Made by a program: the position numbers and the translations under genes
Notes under the pieces: generated by a model
The model's input: only the letters and a program-made list of their open reading frames with translations
What the model was told of the DNA's origin: nothing
Databases searched by the model: none
Assembly (NCBI GenBank): GCA_030248215.1
Contig: JASANG010001103.1
Coordinates: 213,501-277,500, forward strand
Origin: Enoplolaimus lenunculus
Lineage: Eukaryota; Nematoda; Enoplea; Enoplida; Thoracostomopsidae
DNA: 64,000 bases
Reading direction: 5' to 3'
In this document: piece by piece, positions 1-13,579 of the stretch
Numbering within the stretch: position 1 is the stretch's first letter
Layout of the letters: each line of letters starts with the position of its first letter

Positions 1-485
1 TAACCCATGACCCATGATGGACACGTGATCCATTTGACTTTGGACCCATAGTGAACTTATGATCCATTTGTCCACTAACCATGATGGACCCAAGATCGAT
101 TTGACCCGACACTCATGATGGTTACGCGATCCATTTGACTCAGGACCCATAGTGAACCCATGATCCATTTGACCCAAGATCCATGCTGGACCCAAGATTG
201 ATTTGACCCAAGACCCATGATGGGCACGCGATCCATTTGACTCAGGACCCATAGTGAACCCATGATCCATTTGACCCAAGATCCATGCTGGACCCAAGAT
301 TGATTTGACCCAAGACCCATGATGGGCATGCGATTTATTTGACTCAGGACCTATAGTGAACCCTGATTTGACCCAAGACCCATGATGGGCACGCGATCCA
401 TTTGACTCAGGACCCATAGTGAACCTATCATCTATTTGACCCTGGACCTATGATGGACCCAAGATCGATTTGACCCAAGACCAAT
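1..485. repeat. Minisatellite, 102-bp units
   Basis: Units of 102 bp (ACGCGATCC at 124 and 226) made of related short blocks around GACCCATGATGG and GATCCATTTGACCC. Clipped by the window start. A 34-residue peptide repeat in one - strand frame is a by-product. Confidence 0.9.
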
Positions 486-666
486 TGGTCTTAACATTCA
501 ATGTCATATCTGTTCAGCTAGCTGAAGTTCCTATAAACACTATAAACAACGAACACTAAATGTGTCAAATCTGTTGAAACGCAAGTCTCTTTTTAAGGTG
601 TGTCAGTATTTAAAATTTTAGCCGAATTTGACGTTTTGCAAACTGAGTTACACTTATCGAGTCATC

Positions 667-813
667 GGCCCATGTAAAGATCAGGGGCGGAACATTTTTC
701 TGTCGGGCTAGAAAAGAGTAAGCTTAAGCGTTAGACTAATTTTTTGTTCGGCTTAGGCTTAGGCTTAGAAATATGCTTATGATACTGTTCCGGCCCTGTT
801 CTTTACATTTGCC
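667..813 (+). mobile_element. Family B TIR element, complete, with target duplication
   Basis: Starts GGCCCATGTAAAGATCAGGG and ends CCTGTTCTTTACATTTGCC. The interior carries two GGCTTA hexamer units. GAGTCATC is duplicated exactly at 659-666 and 814-821. About 147 bp; non-autonomous. Confidence 0.88.
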
Positions 814-1819
814 GAGTCATCCAAAAATGATATAATTTTTTCTATTAAAAGCGTTGCGAGGTAACAAATTGCGTAACAAACCATTTCGGGTTCAACAGCA
901 GTTAAACCAAACGTTGCCTACAAGAGCGTGGGATTTGTTTCAAAATTTTCAATGTTTTGAGAAAATTTAAAAATTCTTTTTATTCTAAAAAGTTAATTAA
1001 AAACATTGTTTTGCGAATAATATTTGCGTAACCTGTCGAATATCCGAGTGAAACCGGACGTGAAACAAACCGAAACCGGACGTCAATAAGTTTTGACGGA
1101 GTCGGAACCGCATGAAAATCAAATCTCATAAAAAAGTGTTTTTAGCGTTTATTACAACATTGTTCAGTATTGCCAGAAAAACTATTAAATTAGGTTCCTT
1201 TTTACGAATTTTGAACAATATGAAATTGCCAAAATTGGCCTAAATTATAACAAATCGGCTCGCTAAAAGGCCCAACAGCTTCAAAAAATTGCGACATCGT
1301 TCAGTATCGAAGTCGCAGGAACTTTCAGCAAAAATTGTCCCTGAGCCAGCGATCAGGTTTTTTTGCCGGAGCCATCGTGAGACCTCCGGATGTCCCAATT
1401 GGCTCTCGTCGTGAAACGTTTTTTGATTATGGCGTTGAATCCAAGCTGAAACATATCGACGAATCAAACGGTATATTTGACACTCACAAATCCTTTTCAA
1501 CTGAATTCCATATTTAAGGTAAACTTCCATTCAAAACTACGGCATTTTTAGTTTCAACTCAATAGAGTGGGGACTCCACACGAGAGGGACCTTTGCTTTA
1601 GTTGCTCGTTTGGTCATTTACCGGGTGCCGCTGCCGCTCCCTGTTCCGCGGCTTATGCCTTCTGGCCGTTTAGTTTGCTTTAACACTCGCAATTCTAAGC
1701 TAAGATCCAAAGATTGCACGATGTGTGAGTGACTTTCCGCGAACCCAGAACGATTGGTTAATAAAAATCTGTATGTGTTTACATTTCCAATATGATTGCT
1801 TTAAGCTTAATCTTCTGGA
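814..1819. other. No supported feature
   Basis: Intronic or upstream AT-rich sequence. Overlapping open frames on both strands at 1240-1530 lack splice or family support. No kinase-domain exon was recognised. Confidence 0.5.
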
Positions 1820-2033
1820 AACCGGTAGCAAGCGCACGGTGCGACTTGTCGTCGGGCGCCGTCCGGTGCCGTCTGTCGCCGCCTGTCACCGTCCGTCACC
1901 ATCTGGTATTGTACGAGAGTGACAGCACCCGCACGAGAAACGTGCGAGGACGGACGGCGCCGGACGCTGACGGACGGCGCCGGACGCTGACGGTCGGCGC
2001 TGGACGTCATCAGAAGTGCAGCGCCACCCTAAG
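1820..2033. mobile_element. Family F element (G+C-rich, PIF/Harbinger-like), degenerate
   Basis: Blocks of GGCGCCGTCCG and GGACGGCGCCGGACGCTGA, ending GCGCCACCCTAAGG like other family F copies. Strong G+C contrast with the flanks. Confidence 0.65.
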
Positions 2034-2377
2034 GGGTTTCTTTCACTTGTGGTGTATTGGAGACACAACCCACGTCAGTGGCAAACATTCACGACTCTGT
2101 ATCAGTCATCATCCACACGTTTCGACGTCGCATTTAAGACACCACAAGGGATTTTAGGCGTAAAAACTGTGTCATTTCTTGAATAAAGTTTAAAATATTT
2201 TAACAAAATCGTAACATTATTTGACGCAAAAATTAATATTCCACGTTTAAAAGACGGTATTTGTATCGAACGCGGAACGCTTTGGCTCTAGAAAACACAT
2301 TTCACAACTCTGTTTGCATCTGACACTGGATATTGCATTGCAAGTGCAAAATTAATGTGACAAAATGCAATTTTTGT

Positions 2378-2405
2378 TATTATTATTATTACTATTATTA
2401 TTGTT

Positions 2406-2462
<57 letters not shown>

Positions 2463-2470
2463 ATTATTTT

Positions 2471-2504
<34 letters not shown>

Positions 2505-2565
2505 ATTATCTTTGTTGTTGTTGTTGTTGTTGTTGTAGTTGTTGTTGATGTTGTTGTTATTATTT

Positions 2566-2609
<44 letters not shown>

Positions 2610-2616
2610 ATTATCT

Positions 2617-2647
<31 letters not shown>

Positions 2648-2705
2648 AGTTGTTGTTGTTGTTGCTGTTGTTGTTGTAGTTGCTGCTGCTGTTGTTGCTG
2701 TTGTG
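2378..2705. repeat. (TTG)n trinucleotide repeat
   Basis: About 320 bp of GTT/GAT/ATT triplets with a few interruptions. The Thr-rich frame on the - strand is not a gene. The flanks 2034-2377 and 2706-3000 hold nothing else I can support. Confidence 0.95.
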
Positions 2706-3000
2706 TTATTCACATTGTTGTTTTATTGCCTCTTTTACGTATGTCTGCATTCGTAGTAATTCGGCACACGCAACACAGGCACAATTGTACTGCAGTTTGC
2801 ACGCAATATTCTGACGAATACATCATTAGTCTTTGACTTGAATTTTTTACGTATCGTCGGAAATTGCAATTAGTTGTTTTTAGTATGTGAAGATGGACGT
2901 AGGTTAGATTCGAAAAGACAGTACTGTGGTTAAGTTAATTAATTTTTCTGCGTTCATAAATTATAGTGATTTTTGAAAATATTGCATATATAATCTATAC

Positions 3001-3166
3001 ACTGCAAAAAATGGTGAGTCAAATTGACTCTCTCCGAAATAGGCTTTTCCGGACTACACAAACTGAGTCTAAAATTCGGCTCCGCCTGCGTCAAACTGAG
3101 CCGAATTTGACCCAGGCGGAGTCGAATTTTGACTCAGTTCGTGTTGTCAGGAAAAGCCTATTTCGA
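3001..3166. mobile_element. Palindromic element
   Basis: The arms around 3039-3098 and 3108-3166 are inverted copies (CGAAATAGGCTTTTCC ... GGAAAAGCCTATTTCG; CTGAGTC ... GACTCAG). It can fold into a long hairpin. Confidence 0.8.
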
Positions 3167-3517
3167 TCCCTAATAATAGTCTGTAAACGGATAGAGTCCC
3201 TAAGCCCTAATTAGAGTCCATAAATGTAAATTAAGGCTCCAGGACCAAATAATTTGAGTTCGAAACTGTAAAGCGTACGTAAATTTTGAAAGTACATTCC
3301 TAAATATAACCTTGTATTATCGCTCAAGCTATTGAGACAAGACAAATAAACGTTTGATTCAACGGATAATTGCAGAACCGGATATATATCAGTAATGAAG
3401 GGCGGCGGAGCGTGGGCTAAAATAAATAACAGTCCGTAACCGAATAACAAGGGGGTACCCTCTGGAGAGGCCAAATAAATTTCAGGCCCCCTCTTATTGG
3501 GGTCACTACAGTAGTAT
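3166..3517 (-). mobile_element. Family E element, truncated, reverse
   Basis: Matches the 4042-4476 copy on the opposite strand; ends CTTATTGGGGTCACTACAGT. Confidence 0.8.
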
Positions 3518-4041
3518 TACAGCTGGATCGTTCCACATGATCCTTCGACATGAGAATGTGAATTTTTGAAAAATTCGATTGTTTGAGGTCGCAAGATCGT
3601 TCTTCGGGACCAAATGTTTTCTGATAAAACGCTCGGCAATTAAGTACCGTTCGAGGCAGTTTGATCAGCTGGGTCGACTAATGGCTATTTTAGCGCTATC
3701 TGATCACTAGTCCACTAGTCATGGTCAAATATCAGCTTTGCCAATCGGCCAACCGTCTCGGGATCATGAGAAGCTCAAATATTAAAAAATTGTCAAAATC
3801 CAATCTTTTTTGGGTGAACACCAGCTAAGGGCATATAAACGAATTAAACCTTGTTCACTCAATGAACGCGAATTTATTTAAAATAGCGTCGTGGGCGGCA
3901 TACAACATAAAAGCTTAATCAGCTTAAATTCTTAAATTATTGAAACAACAAAACTTTGGCTTTCGAAACATTAATGTTCTACCGTGGTATAAAATAATGT
4001 AAATAGACAATTTGTGGAATCGGTATCACAATTTTGTTCTT
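3518..4041. other. No supported feature
   Basis: AT-rich sequence without convincing coding, repeat or RNA signals. Confidence 0.5.
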
Positions 4042-4476
4042 TGACTGTAGTGACCCGAATAAAAGGGGGGACTGATATTTATTTAGCATCTCCAGAGGGT
4101 ACCCCCAGTTATTGGGTTACGGGCTGTTATTTATTTTCAATCCGCCCTCCGCCATCCTTCGTAACGGATATATACCCGGTATTGCAATTATCCGTTGAAT
4201 TAAACGTTTTGTGTCTTGCATCAAAAGCTTGAGCGATAATGTAAAGGTTATACTTTTCTGTCTTATTTTCAAAACTTAAATACGCTTTAATTTTCGAACT
4301 CAACTTTATTTGGTCTTGAAGTCATTTATGCGCTACAATCAGGGATACTTGACATTTATGGACCCTAATTATGGTTTAGGGACTGTATCCGCTTACGGAC
4401 TCTTCATAGGGATACGAACTCCTATTGATTGAGACTCAAAATGGGGGACCCGCTCTTATTCGGGTCACTGCAGTAA
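4042..4476 (+). mobile_element. Family E element, full length
   Basis: TIRs ACTGTAGTGACCCGAATAA and TTATTCGGGTCACTGCAGT; about 435 bp; shares TTATCCGTTGAATTAAACG and GCTTGAGCGATAAT with copies at 24985, 41354 and 50530. No transposase frame; non-autonomous. Confidence 0.85.
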
Positions 4477-4752
4477 CTGGAATTTTTTAGATTTTTTAGA
4501 AACAAACATCTAAAACGAGAAGTATTAATATGATATTGTATATTAATGATTGAACTAACGGTCAACTCAACGTTAATGCTTAAAACAAATTTCGTTTCAG
4601 AACAATTATTATTACAATTCCGGTTGTGAAATTGCATGACGTAAAATGACGTCAATGTTAAATCCGGTAATTTGTTGTTTATAAGCATAAATCAGGGTGT
4701 AACCGTATATCCGTTTCCGTTTCCGCTAAAATCGATGTTCGTTTTCGTTATA

Positions 4753-5005
4753 CACAGTAAATTCCAATGAGTTGATTAATCAATTCAGCTTGCGAATTGG
4801 TTATTTCTGAATTAATATCAGTAAATATTAAACTCACTCTGAATTGAGTTGATTCTTACTCTGACCCGAGTTAACTCTTGGTGCGTTAATTAATTATCAC
4901 AGAATGAGTTGAATCAATTGAAAATTCTCACTTCTGATAGTCCTAACTCAGTCTAAGTAGTTCAGTTCATTGTGAGTTAAAATCAACTCACTGAAACTTA
5001 CAATG
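4753..5005 (+). mobile_element. Family C element, TA duplication (Tc1/mariner-like MITE)
   Basis: TIRs CACAGTAAATTCCAATGAG and AACTCACTGAAACTTACAATG; TA on both sides (4751-4752, 5006-5007). The interior is built of GAGTTGATT-like words. Confidence 0.85.
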
Positions 5006-5257
5006 TAGAAATACCGGAAATTCGGTTAGGGTTTTCGTTCAAAATTAGTTATTAACAACGTATATATTACGCAATTTTTTATTGAAAATATGCTGCAGTT
5101 GTTTGAAATAAAATAAAAATTACGAAATTCGTCAAATAATTTTCAGTCTGGACTTTGGTTACGCCTTGATAAATTTCATTCAAAACACAACTGAACCCTT
5201 ATTAATGATACCAAGTTTTTTGTTTATGGGCCTGATTGGTTATTCATCGATACAACA

Positions 5258-5472
5258 CTTGGCTCAACACTTAACCTTATAGCACCTATCACCAGTTAGT
5301 AATAGGTTTTTAAACTAACGAAATGCTGCAATTGCAGATCTCTTGCACAGAAGTAGAGTATATCGAATGCAATAAATGTGCTGAGTTCCAAATATCACCA
5401 TTCCCTGGTTCGAAAGTAACAAGACCTATCTCCAACTGGTAATAAGTGATACACACATTTGACAATACGGGC
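5258..5472 (+). mobile_element. Family D element, degenerate
   Basis: Carries the subterminal pair CACCTATCACCAGTTAGTAAT and ...CCAACTGGTAATAAG, ends ACACACATTTGACAATA. Followed (5480-5530) by a dispersed TTTGGCTTCTCGCTCGCTTCG fragment. Confidence 0.7.
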
Positions 5473-5693
5473 TTAGATTTTAAAGTAAAAATGCGTTTGG
5501 CTTCTCGCTCGCTTCGCTTGCTAAGTTTTTAAAAATACGTACAATTTTGTTGATGTCGTAAATTCAGCACCAAAACTGCTGGATGTCCCTCGATTCAAAT
5601 TTTACTGGAACCGCCCCTGGAGATAAGCCGAATTTTAAATGCTTAAATAATATTTTGAATTTGATCAGCAATTTTAAAATTTACCTGTTTCAG

Positions 5694-5798
5694 AATCCTA
5701 TAATAAACAGTTTGCTTCGCGCAACCGAAGAAGGAAATATTGCAGCGATTGACGAAATTTGCACTGTTCACAGCGTCAATCTCAACATCTGCAATGAA
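5694..5798 (+). CDS. DAPK1: DAPK1 exon 1 of window: degenerate first ankyrin repeat
   Basis: Acceptor CTGTTTCAG and donor GAA|GTAAGT bound 35 codons (phase 0-0). It encodes SLLRATEEGNIAAIDEI, matching the first, divergent ankyrin repeat of DAPK1 (human region AIIHAINDDNVPGLQHLL), directly after the autoregulatory segment. In-frame reading upstream of the acceptor continues without stop back to 5583, but the acceptor position agrees with the family. Confidence 0.88.
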
Positions 5799-8700
5799 GT
5801 AAGTTGCATTTACTTACTGGCTCATACTCTGTAAATTCCCGTGAGTTGATTTTAACTCAGAAATAACTAACTTTCTAGCTGGAGTTGATTAACAAATAAT
5901 TGAAATTTACAGTGTATTGATTATGGCCCCTGTTACTTTTAGGGCTGTCCCGGTTTGTAATGGGTCTTTAAAAGAGTAAGCTTACGTTCTAGACTTAGGA
6001 ACATGCTTTAGCAACGCAGAGGCTTAGGCTTACGAATGCGCTTAATCTGTTGTTACGGCACTGAAAGTGACATTGGTCTAAATTTTGACCTGTACAGTGA
6101 GAGACAAGCAGACTGAGGCTTATAGTCTGGGAAGCTTGTGCAGTAAGTGTAGGCTTTGGCTTATGCTTAGATTTATACTTAGAGTGCAGGCTCTTGTACC
6201 TAATACGAAACTATTTGTGTATACCAATTGTTGTATACCCGAAGTAGAAAAAAACGTGGATTCGACGCCAGTATTCACCTCAAATTCCTCGCCGTACTAA
6301 GTTCAGTAGAAGAAAAATGGGCAATGGGGATAGAGGTGTGATGATTGCGTGACTTTTAAGTAAAAACTATCAAAATACCGGAACACCCTATCGCGGTAAG
6401 GGCTTCCCCCTTGAAGATGCACAAATAGCCGCAGGTTTGCCCAATGGGCCTTTTTCTTTAGAACAGATTGAGATCATCGAAATATCACGAGTTAGTTTCA
6501 AATGTGCCAGCAGCATGATAAATCTTGGTATAACCGAAAATATTTATTCAGCATGAAAAGCTAGCTAATGTGTCTTGGCTTAAAGCCGCCTACATTATAA
6601 GTCTATTATTTTTAATTTGCAAGAGAGTGGTTGGTTCACAACTCTAAATATATTTGTAGCAGATTGCTTTACACTATTATATTTATGTAATTTTTACTTG
6701 TATTATTTAACTGTATATTATTTAAAACTAGCATCTTGGCTAATTAAGCAATTAGACTGCCAGCAGAAACAAGCAAACAAAATAAAGCAAAGACCGAAGC
6801 TCCTAGAAATTACTAATTTTCAGTCAGAATTCAGTATTCATAACCAATCAAAATGCAGCGTTTATATGACGTCACCAGGACAGAAGAGTACTAAGAAATT
6901 GACCCTAAAATACCAATTCATTTTGTAATTTTCATGTAATCGTCATATTACGATGTGGATTCCTGATGACGTGCCTAAAACCGCTGTGCAAAAATCACAA
7001 ACAGGGATTTAACCTCGGAAATGCCCTGCTTTCGCCCTTGCGTGGACCGACTATGGTTCGGAGCGCAGCTATCACCGGATCAGAAAGTGGAATGCTTCTG
7101 ATCCGGTCCAAATTAACTGCCGAATTCATACTTCCGTAATTACTAGCGGAAGTTAGATGATTAATGGGCGCATATTATTAAAGTTGTATAAAATGTTTTC
7201 AATTTAAAAATAATATTTGCCAAATTATAGCTTGGTGAAACTGCAATGCACGTTGCATCTGCCTCTGGACAGCTTGAAATCGTCAAATATCTTCATAGTA
7301 AAGGATCAGATATCGACGCTGTAGATAAGGTATCTGGTTCAATCTGCTCATTTGAAAAATCATTAACCGTTGTTTTGACCGAGTTTGTATTTCAGTTGAA
7401 CAGCTCAGCCAGGAGTTACAGTAAACGTTGAGTTTTAAACAATTCGCATGGTGAAGCGAACGCAAAGCGACAACTTTTATAACTGAATGTAAAATTTGAA
7501 GTTATTTGTGGGTTCCAATGAGTACTGTCGGTGCCGGTGATGTGTTTAACCAGGACAATCTCACAACTGAAGCGATCCTATTAAGTTCGGTGTATAGTTT
7601 ATTGTCAAATCCATTTGCAACATCCGCAAAACATTTCTTCATGGATCTGTCGAAACAATACGGACAGTTATTTTGAACCGGCAGTCATCGTTTATATAAA
7701 TTATATCCTGGCAATCCGTATTCTCAAATGTGTGTAAAACCTATCAGGACTTGGTGCTACAGCGAACGTGACAGCGAATGGCGAAACTCGAAATTCAGCG
7801 CATTTTTCGCATTTGATTGGTTCTACTTTTGTGCCAAATTTAAGATCCGCAGTTGCGTGCATTCGTTAGTTTTAAAATTTATTACTAACTGATGATAGGT
7901 GCTATAAGCATTTGAGAATATGCGCTCGGTTTGGGTGATCTTTGTTTTGAATTCAATTTTCAGCACGGTGACTCAACGTTATACTGGGCTGCTCGAGTCG
8001 GTCATGTGGACATTGTGAGCTATTTGATTCAACAAAAAGTACCCGTCAATTTTCAAAATAAGGTACTCGTGTAATGTTTTGATAAACCACGAGCGAACCC
8101 TAAGAGTATTAACAAAGCAATGAATTCAGCAAACTTGTAACACTTAAAGAATTGTTCTAACTTGACCCTGTCATCAGATATTCAGGGGGTCAGAACAAAA
8201 CCGCAACGCGCTCTGAGTACTTTTTTCGTACACAAAATGTATCCAGTTGCATACTTGAAACAGGTAAATGTTTACATTCAAATTTATTAATATATTTTTT
8301 GTATTTTTAGTGCAAAGAAACGCCGCTTCATGTCGCCGTTCGGTACTGTCATTCAAAAACGGTTAGCTTTTTGATCGGATACGGCGCTAGCGTTGATATT
8401 CAGGATCAGGTAATTAATTGTAAAATAACATTTTCTATTTTTATCTGATGAAAACTCGTCCGCGACAAAAGCAAATATTACAAGCTTTAGCACTGACAAT
8501 AGAGATAAAAAATTTTCACCAGTTCAAATCAACATTTCTGGCCGAAGTTTCCCTTTTTAAAATTCGTCTTAAACATACAAATATGTTGGATTAAATTCAA
8601 ATTGAAATTCTACTTTAGTTAGTCCGTTCAGCCATTTTAGTTTTACTTAAACTAATATTCAAGTTTAGCTAAGCTATAATTAAGGTTTAAGTACTAGACG

Positions 8701-11700
8701 GCAGATGGTGTAACTTTTGAAATAACTAAGTTATGGTTTTTGGAATTAAGCGCATTTACGATAATTTATTTGTCCTATTTGTTGTGCAAAATTTTAATTT
8801 CGTAGCGTTCTTGGTTCGCTTAATTCAGAACCTATTGCTAACTGGTGATAATTGCTACGCATACCTGGAATGCTGGCACGCTTGTAAACTGTTTTTTGTT
8901 TTTAATATTTCAGTATGGAGAAACAGCGTTGCATGTCGCGTGTTGGAACGGATTTTCAAAAATGCTTCCGTTGTTGTGCGTTGCTCGTCCGAATTTAAGC
9001 CTTCGCAATAAGGTTAGTCTGATTAATCTATATACTAAAGCTGGAACGCCCCATATATGTATTTTGGGCAACGTTCCAACAAACTTTTGAATATATGCCA
9101 AAACTCAGTATAATATACGAGAGTTGTACATGTGTGCAACTACGGATTACTAGTATTTATTAAATGAAACATGATGTTTTAATATATTTGCCAAGTTTTA
9201 TTTGATTTTGCTTCACTGATCGTTTTACAAGGAATGTACCTTTGTGTATCGTTAGCTTGAATTTAAAATCTTACCTCAGATTCTCAAATGCTCATAGCAC
9301 CTGTCACCAGTTAGCGATAGGTTGTCAACTTGACGAACACCTGCAAATGTGAATCTCTAAATTGGCGCAGTAAACCAACGTCAGAAAACTGTGCCGAATT
9401 TCGAATTTCGCCATTTGCTGGTTCAAAAGTTACAAAACCTATCACTAACTCATATGATAGGGGTACTGTAAGCATTTAAGACTACTGGTCCTTAAGGCAA
9501 ATATGCTCAATAATGCTTAGATCTCTGTATAACTGTTGTTTGGTTTTTGATGATTTTCTAAAACTGTGCGAGCACTAGCCGATCCAGAGGTGAGTAGGAC
9601 ACGGCTTACGCCCCCGTCAGAAATTTTTAATGATATAATAAGGTTTCTAGATAACAAGTTTTCCCCTCAAAATTTTTTGTAAAGACAATAAAATTTTGTC
9701 TCAGAATTTGTTTGTGATAAAATGGTTTAAGGTCAGTAGCTTACAAGTTTTGCGTTACATAACATTTGTCAGCCCGTCCGCTCCTGTCAGAAATTTTTGG
9801 ATCCGCCTCTGTGTTCGTGTTTACTCCGATCGGTGATTGGGCGTATCTGTTGAAATTTCATTGTTTTGGTAAGGTTAACGAGTGACAATTTTGGGCATTA
9901 ATACTGCTTAAATTCTACATTGTGTGTGGAGGTCAGCTGGGAAACGTAGTATGAATGTTGCATTAATCCACTGCTAAGGTTACATATCCAATGGTGAAAT
10001 CGGTATTTTATTTCTTTTAATTTTTATGTCTTTAAATGTTTATGGTCCGGTTTGGTTTCTGGTTTTATTCATACAGTAAGCATATGACTTTAGACAAAAA
10101 GATTAGCTTTTTACTGTTTTAGCGAAGTGTATATAAATAAATAAATCAAATTAATTAATAAAATAAATAAAAAATAAGCAAATAAATAAAAAATAAATAA
10201 CATAAATAAAATAAATAAATAAAACAAATCTATAAATGTAAATAAATAAATAAGATAAATAAATATAAACAAATATATAAATAAATATATTTATCTATGA
10301 ATAGCTTTTAAGGTTAAGTATCTGTGGTAATTATGAAAAAGTTGAGCAGCGCCTTTTATTTATTTTCGAAACTTAATTTGTGTTTTCAAGCTTAAGAGTT
10401 CGATGCGAAACATTGGTTTGAATTGTCAGGTTTTTGGCTTTCCAATGATTTGAGTTTCAACATTAATTCAACTGAATGAACGGCTCGTGGTACTCGATAA
10501 AGTTACATGGTTTATGCATGAAATCGTTGGGTTATCAGTTGTGGTTCAATGTTCGTTCTACAACATTAATGAAGTTGAAATTTGCCTTCATATTTTAGCT
10601 TTTAATTTATTCATTATAGCAAAATGCTTCTTAGTCGAATTAGGCTTGCGCTATACTCGCCACACGCTGCCGGACGCTGGCGCGCGGCGGTGTAAAACTT
10701 ATTAAAATGACCGCAGGATCGCTGCGCGCCGAGGTCCGGCTCAATAAAGTATAGCGCAACCCTTATTACACCAAATAATACTATTTTAAAAGCAAGAAAA
10801 CCGCATAACCAGCAACTAATTATAGTTGCAATACTTTGTATCTTTAAAATATTACTTAAAAAGAAAATATTGCGAAAAAAAAATTGCACGCTTTCTAAAT
10901 AATAGTTCTCAAATAGCATTTCTGTGATGGTCAAAATGATTAATTAGCTTTTCAACGCGAAATTCAACTAAGAAAAGCTAACATATTTTGAGTCTTTCGT
11001 CTATCGACGGACGGGTGTCCGCAGAAAGTTATATTTGGTGGGTCCCCGGATAAATTTAGATTGTGTACTTTTAAACCATTTGGCAAGGCAATAGCCGAAT
11101 TTGGGGGACACGCCCTACCCCCAATTCCGTAACCCAGTGTGGACGCCCTTTATCGACCATATACATAATGACATTTGCGGTTATGAAAAGCAATGCGTGG
11201 GCGGATCCAAGAAATCTAAGGATCGGATCTTCCACCGGACGAACAGAATATCAAACTTTACGTCACGGGTTAGGACTTAAAATAGTCTAAACGTACTCTG
11301 CATCTGAAATTTCTGAATACACTACTCGGTTTAGACGCGTGATCGAATGGGATAAGCTAGTTTAGACAGACCTTTTCAGAGTCGTAGCCAGGGCGGGGGC
11401 TAAGAGGGCTACGGCCCCCCATCTTCAAAGATTTTGGAAAAATTTCATTTTCAGTAAAATTGAAACTGTGATCTTTGTGCGTTTCAGTCCCACACAATAG
11501 TTGTTGATACTTTACTATTCTGAACTGACATTGCTTTAGTGGTATATGTATCAAAATTTATGTTCTCACGCGTTGTTGCGCGACCGCAGTGATTGTATTC
11601 GTACCATTAACACAGTAAATATTTAAAGTACTTGTGTGTCCCGCACCCTAACGAAAATCCTGTCTACGCCCATGGCACCCTCCTAGTATTTGTAATTTCC

Positions 11701-13544
11701 CTCAAGAAATTCGATATTTCAATTAGAGGGAACATGTATAGAAGAGTGCTGGAACAGTAGCATAAGCATATTTCTAAGCCTAAGTCTAAGCCTATGAGTA
11801 AGGATGAGCCTTTTCCTAAGCCTAAGCGTAAAGGACGAACCTTTGCGTAAGCCTTAGCCGAAGTGTTCCTAAGCCTGAGCCTAACCGTAAAGCACGAATC
11901 TATTCCTAAGCCCAAATTTAAGCCTAAGCAAAAAAATTTAATCAAAACCTTAAACTGACTCTCATACATCCCCTCAGGAAAATAAAAATCCGGCCCTGTT
12001 CTATACATCGGCCAATCAAAGCGTGGTTTAAAACGCTTACCAAAAAAACGCCTAAATTGTGAATCATACAACAAGTTTCGTATAACCTTCAATGAAATTA
12101 TCAATAGCACAACGTTTTTTTTATGTTAAAAGAAACTTTTAAGATTTATTTTTTTGTAGTAAATTTGTTCAATTTTTAAATGCTATGCTGAACACTTCTT
12201 ATTTTAAAACTATTTTAGTTATTATTTGGGTTTTTACGCGCTCAAATTCATTATTAATGCGTCTATTATGTGTGTTTATTTGGCTTTTTCTTCATATCAA
12301 ACACTGCACAAAGTTATGGTTTTTATGGCCGGCATGACATCTCTGTTCGAAGTTTTGTCTAAAGTTAAAGACCACACCGGGAATCGGTCCTCGGCCCTAG
12401 TGTACTCGAGTCAAGCATGTTACCACTGCGTCATGTGGTCGATTGCATCGGCTTCATATTTCGGTATATGTACATATGTATGGCAATCTCTAATTTCCAT
12501 ACACTTACCGTGTACATATACCGATAAATGGCTAAATATATATGTATATATACGGGTATATTTTGGGTCTCTCAGTTATTGTTCACCAATCGGTGTTTGC
12601 CCATAAATGGTTGGATTTTGAAAATTTTTGCATATTTGAGCTTCTCATGACGTTCCCTATTAAATCGTTTAATGCATAAATTTGAATTGTTGAAAAAGTC
12701 AAAGGTACTATAACGTTTTTGTTGGGATCGAAAATATTTTTAGCTCAAAAAGTTAGCCAATTTAAATAGAGGCATGAACGCGCAAAGGATAGTGTTTCTA
12801 AAGCCATTAAAATTATTTTTCAAAAAAAAAGTTTCATAAATTTACATTTTGCAGATATAAAACGCATTTTCACAATTTACAGTGAAACAGGGGGGTACCA
12901 CCCGCCACCCCCCACGTTCATCTTCGTCGCCTGGGTTGAAAACTTTTTCAACAACATTAAAACAATTGTAATATGTTATACTACAAAGTTCCTTGCTCGT
13001 CCTACACATATTTTTGCATTATCGGCTCAAAATTTCAGTTTTCAGGGCTGTACAATTCAATGCTCAGCTTTACAATTGCCGAATTTTACATCATTGGGCA
13101 GGTGTCAATAACTGAAATAAGCATATTTGAGTCGATCGCTGGAAAGCTAAACGTTATCATTGGTTTCAATAGCAAAAATAATATTCAGTTGAGTTGAAAG
13201 TGAACTATTTCAAAATAGCGAAATGTGTTATCGCTTGAAACATGAGTCAGCCTACGTCTGCCAGCCAAGCAGCGGCAGTAATACACCACGTATGGCGTTT
13301 TTACAGTCTTGAACTGTGTATTAAAATGAAATAGTATGATTTCTATTTTTCTATTTAAAAAACTTCTACGATATCAAAATGCCGCAATCCCCCCCCCCCC
13401 CGGAACAATGCAGGACCGGAATAGGAGCCGGTATTTTAGCCGGAATTTTTAGCCGGAATCGGGGTTTTGAATGTATCGAATGGAAAAATACACTGCTTAC
13501 ACTATTCGTAGCCTACGGTCAATTTTAGCAATATATTCAAGTTC

Positions 13545-13579
<35 letters not shown>

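Noticed and set aside
1240-1530. Possible upstream DAPK1 exon or small gene
   Set aside because: Frames on both strands, no match to the kinase or calmodulin-binding segments, no convincing splice pair.
2288-2713. Poly-Thr open frame on the - strand
   Set aside because: It is the (TTG)n trinucleotide repeat read in one frame; no promoter, splice or family signal.
12226-12606. 126-codon + strand frame
   Set aside because: It overlaps a tRNA-derived SINE on the other strand, and its composition follows AT-rich intron sequence.
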